From NCBI RefSeq assembly GCF_030936135.1, contig NC_082612.1, forward strand, positions 18,137,734 to 18,201,733: a DNA stretch of 64,000 nt, in the 5' to 3' direction. Below are positions 33,790-63,170 of the stretch, one piece after another. This stretch comes from Gavia stellata. Its lineage: Eukaryota; Chordata; Aves; Gaviiformes; Gaviidae. The stretch's first letter is position 1. Each line of letters starts with the position of its first letter. Below the pieces are notes generated by a model that was not told the origin of the DNA, did not search any database, and saw only the letters and a list, made by a program, of their open reading frames with translations. The position numbers and the translations under genes are program-made.

Positions 33790-36728
33790 AGACCTGCCAC
33801 AGCTATCTTTTCCTGCCATAATCTGGACACAGCGTGCTACAGGAGAACACATCCATCTGTTCATAGGTTGACTCAGTGTCTTGTCCATCTCTGCTGTCCC
33901 CAGTGTCATAGAAGATGCCACTGTTCCCTTGGTGCGTAATGCCCCGTTGTTGCTTCTGGCTGATTGTATTTTGCTGCGTTTATTTATTCCAGTTGGCATT
34001 GAGGCAGCTATTTCTTTGGGTATGTAGTCCCAGCAGCTCTGCACATCACTTTGTTCACGTAGACGAGGCTCTGGGCTTTCACCTAAAGCTGGAGGCGTTG
34101 CACAATTGTTTCATACCTACTTGTATTACCCAGGACCCTTAGTTACCTGGCAGCTGTGTAAGTCTGAGTCTCTGAGCCACATGCTGGCTTCTTTGTACGT
34201 TAATACACAGGGGAACAAATGCACAGTGTTGTTAGGTAGACGAAAAGCAGGTTTGTTGTCTTCCTCTGCTGTGCAGCCACCCCAAACTCCCCTGTGCTTC
34301 AGGAGAAGCTGGTGAAAAATAAGGGAGAAGTTTCAGAAGTGTTTGGGTTCTGATGCCAGTGGCATTTGGTGGAGCTGAACAACTTCCTGAGACAGTGCTG
34401 CTTTGCAGGGCTTTATGCCTTCACCGCCATCATCTGTGATCCTCTAGCTCCAAGGAGACGGAGCAGGCTGGAGCCACGTGCCGTTGGACAGATGGGAACG
34501 TTTCTCCCTTGGGTCCAAAGCCTGTATGGTCTCTGTGGACCACGCAGCAGCTCCTTGCACTGTCTTCTCTTTGGTGTGCCAGTGCTTGATGGGAGCACAG
34601 AGGAGGGAAAAAGCTGCACATTTTTGATATCCAGAGACTCTCATCAACTTGAATTTCTTTTTTTTTTTTTTTTTAAAAAAAGAAAACCAGCTAATTTCGA
34701 AGAGTTTACTAATCCAGATTCTTTGGATGTGTAAGACAGGAGAGTTTATTTCTTCATAAATATATGAGGATTTTCCTGCCCTTTGCTGGTTTCTTTCAGT
34801 TAGCTGTGATCTCCTGTGTCTCTTGATGGTATACAAGGAGCTGTAAAATGCCCAAAGCAAGCAAGCTAGAGAAAGGAGAGAGCATTGCAATAATGTAAGG
34901 TAATTTTTATAAGTTTTGGGTATTGTTTCTAGTAGGTGTCAGATATTCAGACACCAGAAGGTAGTTTTATACTTAAAGGAAGCGTTTCCAGTTCCCTTTC
35001 CAGAGGGAGTCTGCGTCCAGTGAGGCACGGGGGGCCAGAGCTGTGAGCCAGCTCGTATCGCTGCTGTGACACAGACTGCAGTGACGTGTTGGCAGCTGGT
35101 GAAGGCCTATCCCAGTGTGTCTCCTTCACACTTCCTTCTTCCTCCGCTCCACATCAGGTGTGCGGCTCCCGTGGCCTCTGAGTCACCCTGTTGCAACGAA
35201 ATACGGGCAGAGAAGAATTGGGCTCTTCTCAGGCTTGCCACAGTATTTTTCACTCTGGATGTTTCCAACAGCAGAATTGTAAAAACAAAACAAAAAAAGT
35301 GAAAGAGAAGTTGCCTGATACTAAATCAGCTTGCAATAAGGAAAAATATTTCTGGGATGCCTGGTCTGATTCTCATTTTCCAGTGTGAAGTACGCATCAT
35401 CATTTCTTTTAGCCCTTTCGTTTTAGCCCAGGGTTACACCTTAGGCAGTCATTCCACATGTTTTACCTTGCCTCTGGTCGCAGGCCTAGCAGCACCCAGC
35501 AAAGCACAGTGTTGTACTGACAGCATTAAGTACTAGGTGTTTAGAGAGCACGCTGGTTTTGTCCCATCACTTGGTGTATTACATAGTGTATATAATGTGT
35601 ATATTCAGTTGATAAGTACAAAGAGCTTGTGAGTTGGTATATGTAAATCTCTGTTGTATTGGATGCTGTTGCCCAGGCCTCCGTAGCGAGCGCATCACTG
35701 GTTTACAATAATAATCCCTTCTCTCTCCTCAGATTTTTCCCAGGGCTGGGGTTCAGTCTTCAGCTGAGGTCAGAATGTTTGCTGGCTGTGGTCCCGGGCT
35801 CAGCCTTGCTGACCTGAGGCAGAGGGGCACTTTTAGTTGTTACCAGCGAGAGCAGGTTCTCAGCCTGCGACAAGTTTGAAGATTCCCACAACCCATTTGT
35901 GGCAAAAATGGCAGAACGCAGCCTCTTCCGAGCACTTGAGGCGAGGTCGCATCTGACAGACGTTCAGAGAGCTGCTCCGGGAACGTGGTGATGAGCGGTT
36001 TGTGCTGCAGTGTGAACAGCTGACAGCCTTTCTCCTGCCAAAGAAGTGACCTGCTAAAACAGCAAGTGCGATAGTTGCTAGCAAAGGGTTAACCACGGCA
36101 CGCAGCAGTCTTAGTCTGGGCACAGTGAAGGGTTAGAGTCAAGCTCTGGAGAGGGAGTTGCTGCGGGGGTGGCTTTGGTATCAAGTGTCAGGCTTGAGCT
36201 GCTGCAGGGATTTGGACAAGCTCCATCGCCATTGCCCTGTTCCAAATGCGTCAGCTGGCTAGCTGTCTATCCAGACAGAAGATCTCAAGGGCGCTGGGGG
36301 TGTTCGTGACAAGTACACATTGATTTTTTTTTTTTTTGAGCAGTGCTGGATACTTGCCAAGCTGAAGACATGATATTAAATGCAGGCTGCTAATGAAAAA
36401 CACTGCAAATGAAGAGCAGGTGCTCTGAGGAATGACCTGGCAGTTAGAGTAGCTTCTAAACATTGACCCAGATTTAACATGAAATGAGAGTTTTTCTTCT
36501 TATTGGAGGTTTTGGAGCATTTTTTGTTTTATCCCTATCTGGTTGCCTGATTTCATAGAGAACAAAAGTGGTTGCGGGCTTTTATTTCTTCTAACAGAGT
36601 GGTTATCCTCTCAGAGGAAGGATCCATCCATAACTTCTTCTAAATTTTATAAAGGAAGGGATAAGGCGAAGCTTTGCAAAATAGAAGATGATTAGATGTA
36701 TTGGCGGTTGCTATTACTGCCTTTATAC

Positions 36729-36830
36729 AATCACAGAGAAACTTAGATTGGAAAGGACTTCTGGGTGTCATCTAGCCTAGCCTCGTGCTCAAAGCAGGGC
36801 TAACTTCAGAATTACATACTGCGCTGAAGG
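36729..36830 (-). mobile_element. CR1 LINE 3' end, inverted
   Basis: Reading + it starts AATCACAGAGAAACTTAGAT and continues TTGGAAAGGACTTCTGG and CTCAAAGCAGGG. This is the reverse complement of a CR1 3' end, so the element points left. It is short and old, and lies in the probable PPM1K 3' UTR. Confidence 0.75.
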
Positions 36831-36973
36831 GATGTCCCTGACACGGAAATGCAGTGCCTGAAAATGGAAAAGAGAAAGGATGTAGTATGCAATGCAGTTT
36901 ACCTGTGGAACCACTTAATTGTATTGAAGTTGAAAACTTAACCAGTATTTAACAGGCACTTTGTATAGCTACC

Positions 36974-36979
36974 AATAAA
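36974..36979 (+). terminator. Poly(A) signal candidate 1, PPM1K
   Basis: AATAAA, the first canonical hexamer seen after the PPM1K stop codon. No strong GU-rich element is obvious immediately after it. Confidence 0.35.
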
Positions 36980-38666
36980 TTTCACAAGTAAATTAGCACA
37001 TACATAAAACTAAGGTATGAGCCACATTGCTCTAAGCAAAAGCAAATCAGTAACTGACAGGAGATTACAGAGATGCATTTCTTAAGCACAGATTATTCCC
37101 TGGCTGTTCCCTATAGTTTCCTGCATCTCATTCAGAAGTAAATGAGCTACTGATGAAGACAAAATGCTTTGCCAAGTGGCCCAGTAGCCTGCCTGTTCCT
37201 CCTTCCATTGAGGACAGAGGTACCTTCACATTGGTTTGTGTGGATTCCTTACTTCATGCTGCACATGGCAAGACTCTGAGTGCCAGCTTGAAAAGCGTGG
37301 CGTTTTGTAGAAACACTCCATTACCAAGACCCATTGGTCTCTGCCCCGTGAACCACAATACTGCTTTTTCCTACCAAGATGACAGTGAACTCCCTGAAGA
37401 TATAGTGGCAACTGCACCAAACCTTGTTTTTCTCCAAGAAATCGGGGAAAAACTTGCAATTTCCTGGGTGATGGATTTTTCATCATTTGCTCCTTCTCAC
37501 TGAAGAGTCATTAGAACAAGTGCCTGCCCTTGCATTTTGGTTTTGGGGCTGTTTTGACACTGATGCCGTGTTGGCAGAGTGAGCTTTGCCAACACGTTCG
37601 TGTGTTGAGTGGGACATAGGTGTACGGCACTCCGGTTGGAGTGCACGGACTATGAAGGGGGTGGAGTAAAAGCCATGTTGAGGAAAATGGAAGTGGTTTG
37701 TCATAGTGGCACCAGGGGATCAAATTAGCAGTGCCACAGTAACATCCAGCCAGCAAACCTCTTGGCATAGGGCTCTCCACCAGAGCTAGGTACTGCTCTG
37801 CTGGGACGAAGCTGTACTTCTAGGGTTTTCTTCAATCTAGTCAATAAGCTTCCCGCTGCCTATAGCAGCTCTGCGAGTGACCACCTTTACACCCCAGGGA
37901 CCAGCAAAATTCTCTTGCCTAGCAGAGAGCTCCTTTCAACTAAGGGACAAAGAGCAAATTGTCCTCCCAACAGCAGTTGCCCGTCATAGAGGTTTATTAT
38001 TGAAGGATCAGTAGAGGTATCTTACGCTTTGAATGAAACGAAACAGAATCTCAGTTTGCTCTCTAGCTGCCTGTCTTCCCCGAGCATCTGTTGTTTCAAC
38101 GAAAAGAATGGTATTTTTTATCACAGACTGAACTGAACATCAAGGGTGACCTACTGAGCAAACTGTAACAAGTGTTTGCTTTTTTCCTGCCTTTCAGGGA
38201 TGGATTCTGAACTCCATTGGATCTGGTAAGGGTATTCTCTTGCCTGAACACTCCCCCTGGGCAGCAGTATCTCTCACTGTACAGGCACTGCAGGAGGGTG
38301 GGCTGTGATTGAAATGAGGATGAGATCCACCAGTTCATTTAACACGGGGTCCTCAATATAATTAGTCCCTTTTGGTTGAAAAGCTCAGAGCTGGAGAATA
38401 ATCATGGAGCACAGTTTGTGGCTGAGAACGGGGGTGTGGAGAGAAATCCGCAATATTACTGCTTTCTACATCGGGGAAATGAAAATGGTGAGGAGCTTAG
38501 ACTCACCGTGGGATTTCCGCTGACTTCCACAGGATCAGCGTATCAGATCACCTTTTCTCTCTCAGCAGGCGGATGTGCTGTGGTCAAAGGCATTGGGATT
38601 TCTAGTTAAGAGAGAAGCACAAAACAACAGATACCAGTGAAACTGGTTTAATATTATTTTTTCTTA

Positions 38667-38672
38667 AATAAA
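38667..38672 (+). terminator. Poly(A) signal candidate 2, PPM1K
   Basis: AATAAA in a T-rich context, followed within 30 bp by TTGGGCACTG and a TTGG stretch. Confidence 0.35.
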
Positions 38673-39078
38673 TTCAGTTGGGCACTGCTAAGTCTATTGG
38701 TCATTCACCCAACAAGCCAAACGTGTTATAGCAACACTCCGGGTATTCCTTGCTTCCAAAGCTGCTGTTCTCACTGTAGAGATACCCAGCGGGGTGTCCT
38801 CTTGACCCAGCGTATCCAGTGCTTGGACAGCAGTGTGTCATAACTTCCTACAGACTTAAGTGCAATTGCGTACATTTGTTACATAGTTTGCCTTAGGACT
38901 GCGTGTAATTCCTGTGGTTTGATGTTTATGTCTGGTGTAATCAGTGTCCATAATTCAACTACTACTTAATTTTATAGAGGTGTCCATTTTGCCTTTTTTT
39001 TAAACGTTTGTTCGTCTTCATCAACTCAAAGCTACAGTGGAGCAGATAAGTCTGTACTGGAATGCTTAAAGATCTTTT

Positions 39079-39084
39079 AATAAA
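39079..39084 (+). terminator. Poly(A) signal candidate 3, PPM1K
   Basis: AATAAA followed 10-25 bp later by TTCTGGAGTTGTGTC, a GU-rich downstream element. This is the best of the three candidates by context. Confidence 0.45.
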
Positions 39085-39105
39085 GAATTGGCTTCTGGAG
39101 TTGTG

Positions 39106-42100
39106 TCACTACAAATGGATTTTTTTCTCTTCCACCGCACTGCAAACTACCAGAAAAGTTTCTGCTTCTCAAGCCGTGTCGTGACTGTCCTGTTAGCCCT
39201 GGGCCTCAGCCCCTGCCATAAAAAGCTCCTGATAACCAAGGCCTTGCCTACAAAGACATTCACCCAGTGATAACCAGTGCAAAGTACCTTCTATCTCTGT
39301 GCTCCGCCCGTGTCCATGGCCTTTGCTGCATCAGGGCGACATGTTCTAACTTGCTATTTTTGTCTTTCGTATTTTGATATATTACAATACCAAGAAATCA
39401 GAAAGCTTTCTAAAAGAAGTCCATCTTAAAAAAACAACTCTTTTGTGAAGTGGGAAAGCAGCTTGGGTAGTTGTCATGGTGAGCGATGTCGTCCTGTGAC
39501 ACAGTGGAAAGAAACAAATAGGAGAATATATTTTGGCTTCTGCATGGATTCAAGACTTTTCAGTTATCCTAAAAGAAATGATAAGGAGAAAATAACAGCC
39601 AAGGCTTTTAACTCATCCACAGAAGTAACCCTGAGATCATTATTATTTTTAATTACTACTGCTTTTACAGCTGAACTCAAACCTGCTTTTACTCTCTCTC
39701 CCTTGAAAGGCACAGCCTTGACTTCAGTGAAGTCCTAGCAGTTTCCTACAGCTGAGCCCCAGCCCTTCCTTTTAGGACTAAAGCGAGTCCTTTTTTGTTA
39801 TCCATTGTTGCCAATCCACTTCTCGGCTCAGTTCAGAGCTGATCAGCTCTTAGATATATGCATATATCCCATGGCGGTAAGCACATAGTAATCACTGCTC
39901 AGGTAGGTGAATTTTAAGAGTTGGGTAGTGTGTCGGGAAACCCGCCAGACAGCTTTGCCCTTTCCTCGCGCCTGCCCTGTCACAGTAGTTGGGAAACGGC
40001 TCCCAGGTTACTCCGCAATCGGAGCATTTGTCCTGCAAGGAGCATCGCAGTGACCTGCTGGTTCATGCACACCTGTGGAAGAGGGGGGTGGCGGCCGAGT
40101 CACCATGGTGCTTCCCTGCCCAACCTCATCAGGACGGTCTTGGGGGAGCAGCCAAGCTTTAAGGAAAGCTGTCCTTGCGCTCCCCTGGGGTGCTCACAGA
40201 AGCTGGCTCCCCGGGAAGGGCTAGAAGCTTTTCCTGAAGCTGAGCTTGTGTCAACACCCCCACCCCAGCCTACCTGCACAGGGTGGGGGTCGTGGCTGAT
40301 GACACAGGGTTTTCGTCACCACTATTGGGCAAGAGCCTTGCTCTGTGTGCACACGCACACGTAAAACATACATCAGTATTTACATTTGTAACATACTCTT
40401 GCCCAGAGGTCATCTTTGCTCTTGCTCAGAGCTGCAGCGCTTTAATCTCCCTGCAGCTCTGCCCAGCAGAGCAGAGTAGGCGGCACAGGCTGCAGTTGCA
40501 CCAAAAGTGGGGAGGGAGCAGGCCCTCCTCCCCGGGGAAGGTGCCAGTGGGACAGCCCGAAGGCTCAGCACCTGGAAAACTAGTTGGGTTTGAGCTACCA
40601 CTGGTTCTTGGCAGCCTGGTTTTACCCTTTATTTAATGTGGTCATTACATTTTTTGGTCATTCATCTCCATGCGAGAATGACTTCACAGCTTTTCCTAGA
40701 CATTCACACTTTGAAAAACTACGTTGTATCTCCCGCTGGCCTGCCTGCCCCACAGCACGGAGGGCCTCAGCTGGGGCAGCATGCCAGGGGCTGCGGTGGA
40801 CTCAAGCAGGCACGATTGTGCTTGTGTTCATCAGTGGCCGTGTTCAAGTTTGGTTCCATTTACTCGCAAATACCCCTTTCTTTGAGGCCAGCCACGCACC
40901 CAGTGCGACGTCACTCAACTTTCCCAGAAAGACAGGGCAGGATTTGGGTCCCACCACATCAGTCCTGTTTCTGCACTCACTTACCCCGTCCTCCTCTCCA
41001 CGTTGTGTGGCACGCTAACCTCAGCCGTGAATCAACACCGTCTCCTGGCATGGAGACAGACGTGTTCCACTGCCAGCAATCTTTTAAAAATACATACGCA
41101 TATTTTACAATGGTATACAGCACAAAACACGTGAGCCTAGAAAGCATGCTCCAAACCTCACCTTTCTGAATTGTCAAAGTCATCACAACTGTGATGAAAG
41201 ACGATTTGGTCACAGCAAATCGGCCACAGATTTGCTAACAATGGACTACAGAGCTACCACAGAATGAAATGCCACATTCTTTAGTTCATAACAACTTCCC
41301 GCTCCCCCCAAACCAGATAGCTACAGACCTTCGTGAACAGGCACACCCAACAGATGCACCTTTCTTCCTTCTCCCGGACCCAGGTTTAGCACAGGAACCT
41401 CACAAAAGGCTACGGCTTTCCTAATTAAACACCATTTTGTTTGTCCAGACAGAAAGGAGCCAAACTAACTCTCACAACACCCTATTGATTTGCAACAGGG
41501 ACTCTAAATTGCACTATCTTAATGTCAACACCAAAGCCTGGGCTCCATGGGGCAGGGATGGGACTGCACTTTCCAGATCAAAAGGTCTGCCAGGACTGTG
41601 GCCCACGCCAATTCCCCATGCTTGCTCCCAGCACCTCCACTCTCCACCACGCTTGGGGGATGCCACAGGCAGCAGCACAGCTCCGGCCACGGCACTCCAC
41701 ATCTGGCTCCACAACCCACTCAGAAAACTCAAAGGGCAATTTATTTTTTTTGTTTCATCAAGGCAGGCTTCTCAGAGACCTGTGGAAAGGAGTTTTTGGA
41801 CAGGCCACAGGCTGGCCACGGTGCAGAGGAGCACGTGCACATTGGGGTGCTGCGGGCACACGAGGGCCACAAAACCACCCCGTGAGGCTGGCTCACCTTC
41901 CCAAAGCTGAGCGATGGCCTCCATCAGGCTCCGCAAGCGGCAGAGGTGAGGTGCACTCCACAGGCAGGATGTGACACTGCTTGCACGTGCTTTGCGCCAT
42001 TCAAAACGCTGTACCAAGTTAAGCACAAGTTAGCCACCTTCTCTGATCTGTGCCATATTAGGTTAGCTAACTCGTTTTTGCCCCTGGGAAAATGACATTG

Positions 42101-43189
42101 AAATACTGTGAGGAGGGCATCTCTCCCCGCAAAGAGTGGGCAGCGATGCCACACCCTACACCCCACAGTCAGCATGGTGTACTGGCTCAAAATGCGTTGA
42201 TGAAATTCAGTCGTGACCTGTTCCATGACAGCAGAATAGCATGCTGGGCTACAGCTGTCAAGTGTCTGGAGGTATGCCAAAAAGTACACTAATTGCCCCA
42301 TAACGGTTAAAGAGGAAACATTCTTTTCGGTGTATGAAAAGACTTAAAATATGGGAATCCCTGAGTGCGAAATACTTGAGCACATGAAAAGTGGACATTA
42401 CCAATGCTATATAACCAAGATAATGGCTTAGGAAGGCCATGGAAATTGCTTCTGTAACTACTGCTTGAGAGCACACTTAAATATAACTAAAAACCCCAAA
42501 GAGTTCATGGAAGCAGTTAAACGCAGTCAGCACAGACAGTTAAGTTCATCGGTAGATGTTCCTTTTCTTTTACAACCAAAAGAAATCACTTACTGTCAAG
42601 TACCAAGAATGCAATGTCAGTTCTGGTGCTCATCAGCAAAGGAACACGGTAGGCCCAACTGCATCAAAGCCTGGTTTTTAGTTAGAGAAAAACAGTTAGC
42701 CACCAGCGTTGGCACACAATTAACTGCCAACATGAAACCCCACATTCTTTAGCACTACCAGCTTAGAAAAGGGGATACAAATGGATTGAAGAATTAGTAA
42801 AATATTTCAACATTTGGGGATCCTGGGCTGTTTCTCACCAGATAAGGTCAAGTTCTGCTCTAGTAGTCATTCTCTCCTCAGGCAAGATGACTTAAATTGG
42901 ATTTTGATACTTTCTCCTCTTCCACTGTCCTTATCCAGCATGACTTAAATCATTCTTTTCTGTCTGCTTTCTCTATACTGGTACAGCCTATTCTTCTACA
43001 CACTGTCAAATTCTGCTGGCTTCACACTCTACAATGACACTTACAAAGCAAAAAAGAATAAACAGAGAGACATGATTTCACACTGCATCATTGTGGCTGA
43101 CCATACTCACATTCAGAAAGCAAAATCGTAACAAGTAATAGAAATTTACTCCTCGTGACGACATAGAAACATGTTACTCGCTAGTTACC
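39106..43189. other. Intergenic region between convergent genes
   Basis: About 4 kb between the likely PPM1K and WDFY3 transcript ends. GC-richer patches occur at about 39,930-40,600 and 41,530-41,990, with frames up to 177 codons on both strands. None has a familiar motif, consistent splice sites or repeat identity, so I call no gene here. Confidence 0.5.
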
Positions 43190-46100
43190 ACTCCCATGTT
43201 AAAAACCTTTATTCAACTGCAAATGTTGCGTCTTTCCAACAAATGCAAAACAGCTTTTTGGTGGTAAATAGCAGGTATTTATTTGAAATGAAAAAAATAC
43301 TTCAGTACCTGAACTATTGCATTTAATCATGTATTGTTGTAATTGTGTTACTCTACCTTTTTGCATTGGAGACAAATATACAATGAACATTCAGATATCA
43401 CAGATTGCACACTAGATAGTAAATCGTCAGGCCTTTTACGTAACCACCAAAAAACAGATACTGGATTCTGCAATATAGTACAAAATTCCACACTCCAGTC
43501 TTAGCCAGTTATCTTCAATTTACTCCTGATGCTGTACAAATAAATGGCCATTTAACTAGGGCTTACAAGTTAATAACAGGACAAAAAAAATATACATTGC
43601 ACTGACACAAAAAGTCAGCTGTGTTAATAGTCATGCAACAAGTAACCAAACTTGCTGAAATTAAAAATACTTTCTAAAAACAGTTTTAACTGCATAAATA
43701 TTTTGTACACAGTTCATTTACTGAAACAAAAGGAGTCTTTAAATGATACAAAGCAAATATAAGTTTCTACCAATTTTATACATAAGAAAGTGCAAAATAA
43801 CTTATCTAAAGTGTTTTGCTATTGAACTGATGAATGTCGGCTGGAGGCAGCCAACCCCCTCTCATAAGCATGACATTACAGTTGCACACTACATACGAAT
43901 GCTAAGAGTACATGAGTAAGTATACTACAGAGAACAAGGCAGGAGAAGACATGTGAGGTACTTGCAGAGAATACAGTCTACTAATGTTAGTGTACATGAG
44001 TATATTTTTGCTCAACAGATTTTTACATGGAAAAGAAAGCAAGTATTTGCATTAGAAGCTTGAAAGAAATGGAAAAAACCCACTCCCAAGTGAACAAAAC
44101 AGTTGCCCACAGCACCAGCTGCCAGAGGAAATACGAGCAGGTGTGTTTTTTCCCCCTCCACCTCCTACAAGCAAGAATGTGGTTTTTGGAACAGCGCAAC
44201 CGAAGAATTAAGTCAGAGGGCTGTAGTGATTTGTTTGCAAAATGTAAATTTGGACTAACCTCTACACTACAGAATTTCTAAACAATAATGACCTTGATTT
44301 TTTTTAGTACGCTGCCAAACATCAAAAGCGTAGAACAACACCCGTACAATGTGCCAATGTAGCTGCACGCAGTCGACTACCTCTTCGCTGACGGCCCGCT
44401 ATCTTCATGACCCCGCATTAGTACTATATGCCAACTGTTTGCTTTAGTGTTTAGATTATATCAGTGTTATTGCCATGAACCTTGTTTTCATTAGGGTTTA
44501 ATTATGTGGCTGTACAAGTTCCAGTCCGCAGAAAAGAAGACTTCCTTAAATTTGGTTTTGATTTGAAATCTGGAGGCAAGGGGAAGAAAGCTCTGTGGAC
44601 TCAAAGGCATTTAAGAGTTGTTAAAAGAGCCTTTTCTTCAAACTGAAAACGTTAAGGCCACTAGCCTGTCTTCTGAACTATGCTGGTTTCGCATCATTTT
44701 GGGAAGGGTGAAGGCAACGTTAGAACAGCTGAACACAGAAATTCAGTGCTCCGCATATGCTTACTGAGGACCTCTTCTTGTTTTTAGGGACAAATCTGTC
44801 AGGGTAGCCATGCAGCGAGGCTACTTGATCATCACTCTTTGGATCCAAAGGGATCTATTTGGGTCAGCTAATCTCAACAAACCTGCATTTACTCAACAGT
44901 GTGCAAGGGCTCTAGAGAAGCCTTTCTGTTCATTTGGGGACCTAGTATACATACCAAAACAGGAATATATCTCATTTTACAGACCAGCACATACATAATA
45001 AACAAACATGTATCAAAATACATATTTAACCTTCAGTGCATAAACATGTGATACCAGGGTAAATAGTAAGTGGTCAGGATTAAGAAATTATTCACCGCTA
45101 GAAGCTCAAATCAAGAGAAGAGAGGCGTGCCCCAGCAGTGCCAAGGACCTTCTGGAAGGAGCTCACACCACCACTGAAGGTCTGGCATTTTCAATGCTGC
45201 AATTCTGACAGTGCTGGTTTTAACCATTTGCTGTCCCAGGGCCAGTCTGCCCAAATCATTCCAAGTGAAGGATAATCCTCATCATCTTGAGTGAAGACAC
45301 TCGCTGAAGTACTAGCAGAGCAAAAGTGGGGCCACCTGTCTTCTGTTGGTTTGCGTCACATCCTTACCGCTATTTAAAAGAATCCATTGTGAATATACCT
45401 AGATCTAGATCAGTTTGTCACCCATTTACAAAATATATACACATACGTTAAAAAACAAAACCAAACCAAACACCAGCCTGCCCCCTGCTCCCCACACCCC
45501 ACCCACCCCCCACCCCCAGCCCCGACCAAAAACCCACTGGCAAGACCTCATTCAGAAATTAAGTCCGTGGGCCTATCCGATGCACGTGTTCCAATCCCAG
45601 TGGATATCAGTGTCTCTACTTCATCCCACATGTAGTGCAAAATAAATGACAGAGTAGTAAAAAAATACTGCAATTAAATTCATATTGGAACTTAAAAACC
45701 GTAATGGAAATCTACTGCTGTCCTCAAGTTGATGCCATGTGCTGAAACACGAAGATAGCTCTTAGAAGCATTTCTGACATGACTAATATCACCCTGTTTT
45801 AGAGCAATGCCTATTGTTCCAAAAGTTTTTTTTGCAAACAAGCTACAGGACAACAGCGGTTAAATTTTATGCACAAGGAATTCATTCTGTACCTATATGC
45901 AAGCCAATCGCTATTGACTAAAGAAGGTACAAAGCTGGTTCTTGCACTGCATGAATCAGCTGCTAATGAACGTTAAGTAATTAACAAAACTGCAGCTCTG
46001 ACATATGTATAAAAGAGGCCTTATTAAATATGAACAACACTGAGGTGGTAAATAGTTTGGTATAAAATGCAACACAAGTGTACAATTTAGTTCCTGGTTA

Positions 46101-46885
46101 TCTTACAGCTAGAATAAAATACTCCAAGTCCTATTCTCAAAAATGTTTTCTTTTGAAAAAATCCATGTAATTCTATTAATTCTATGAATAGCCTTACTTA
46201 AATTAAGATACTGTGGGCAACTGAAAGAACAAACATGCACAGACTGGATTTTTAACAGAAATACGCATAATGCCTTTGAGTTTTCCGTTTTGGTTTTTTT
46301 TTGTTTGTTTTCTTTTTTTTAAACATTCATATTTAAATTGATAGATGAGAGAAAGATGCCACACAAAGTATAGTGGTTAATCTGAAGTCCCATGTAACAG
46401 GCAGTTAAGTTCATATTTAGATAAAAAGGCCATTATACCTATTTACAATATACACAATTGCTTGCGAAGAAGGCAGATTTACAACTATCTTCTAAAAAGC
46501 CTTCCCCTTGCCCTCCCCCTCCCCCCGATAAAGATGGCTAGCTCTACAAAAACAAGACAAGAAGGGGTGTTTAGGATAAGTGAGGATTTTCTCGATAGCC
46601 ACGTCAACATAGGTTTAGGGGTTGACAGTTCTATTGGATTTGTGGTTATTAATCATTTCTTCCTGGGCCTTGCTCTTCGCTTCATTACGCTGCCTCATTC
46701 ACCTTCTGTCAACACAAATCAATTCAATGATCCCTTTTTACTTTTAGTGCTTAAAACTCAGTATAAACTTAAGTGTAAACAGACAATATTCTAATCCCTT
46801 CCGATCACTGCACGATACTCTCACTAGTTCTTGGAGTGACAGTGGGGTTGGATGCTGGATGGGGTCTCCGTTGGCCAGGACCCCA
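43190..46885 (-). other. WDFY3: Candidate WDFY3 3' UTR
   Basis: About 3.7 kb of AT-rich sequence with no repeats between the WDFY3 stop codon and the AATAAA at 43208. A Pumilio-type element (TGTAAATA on the - strand) lies at 46440-46447. C-rich low-complexity DNA occupies about 45,470-45,535. The end point is inferred from the signal only. Confidence 0.5.
43208..43213 (-). terminator. Poly(A) signal candidate, WDFY3
   Basis: TTTATT on the + strand is AATAAA on the - strand, with GGTTTTTAAC following. It lies 3.7 kb after the WDFY3 stop, where the A/T-rich UTR-like sequence ends. Another TTTATT occurs near 43,277. Confidence 0.45.

Positions 46886-63170
<16,285 letters not shown>

Larger units (their letters stand above)
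33790..39105 (+). other. PPM1K: Candidate 3' UTR of PPM1K
   Basis: Region after the PPM1K stop. The first canonical AATAAA I see is about 3.2 kb downstream at 36974, with others at 38667 and 39079. The UTR is therefore probably 3-5 kb long, unless a variant signal such as ATTAAA near 36,374 is used. It contains an inverted CR1 remnant. No second gene was recognised in it. The right end is set just after the last signal and is uncertain. Confidence 0.5.

Noticed and set aside
39921-41169. Frames of 117-177 codons between the two genes
   Set aside because: Low-complexity, no domains, overlapping open frames in several registers, no matching splice sites; GC-rich intergenic DNA explains them.
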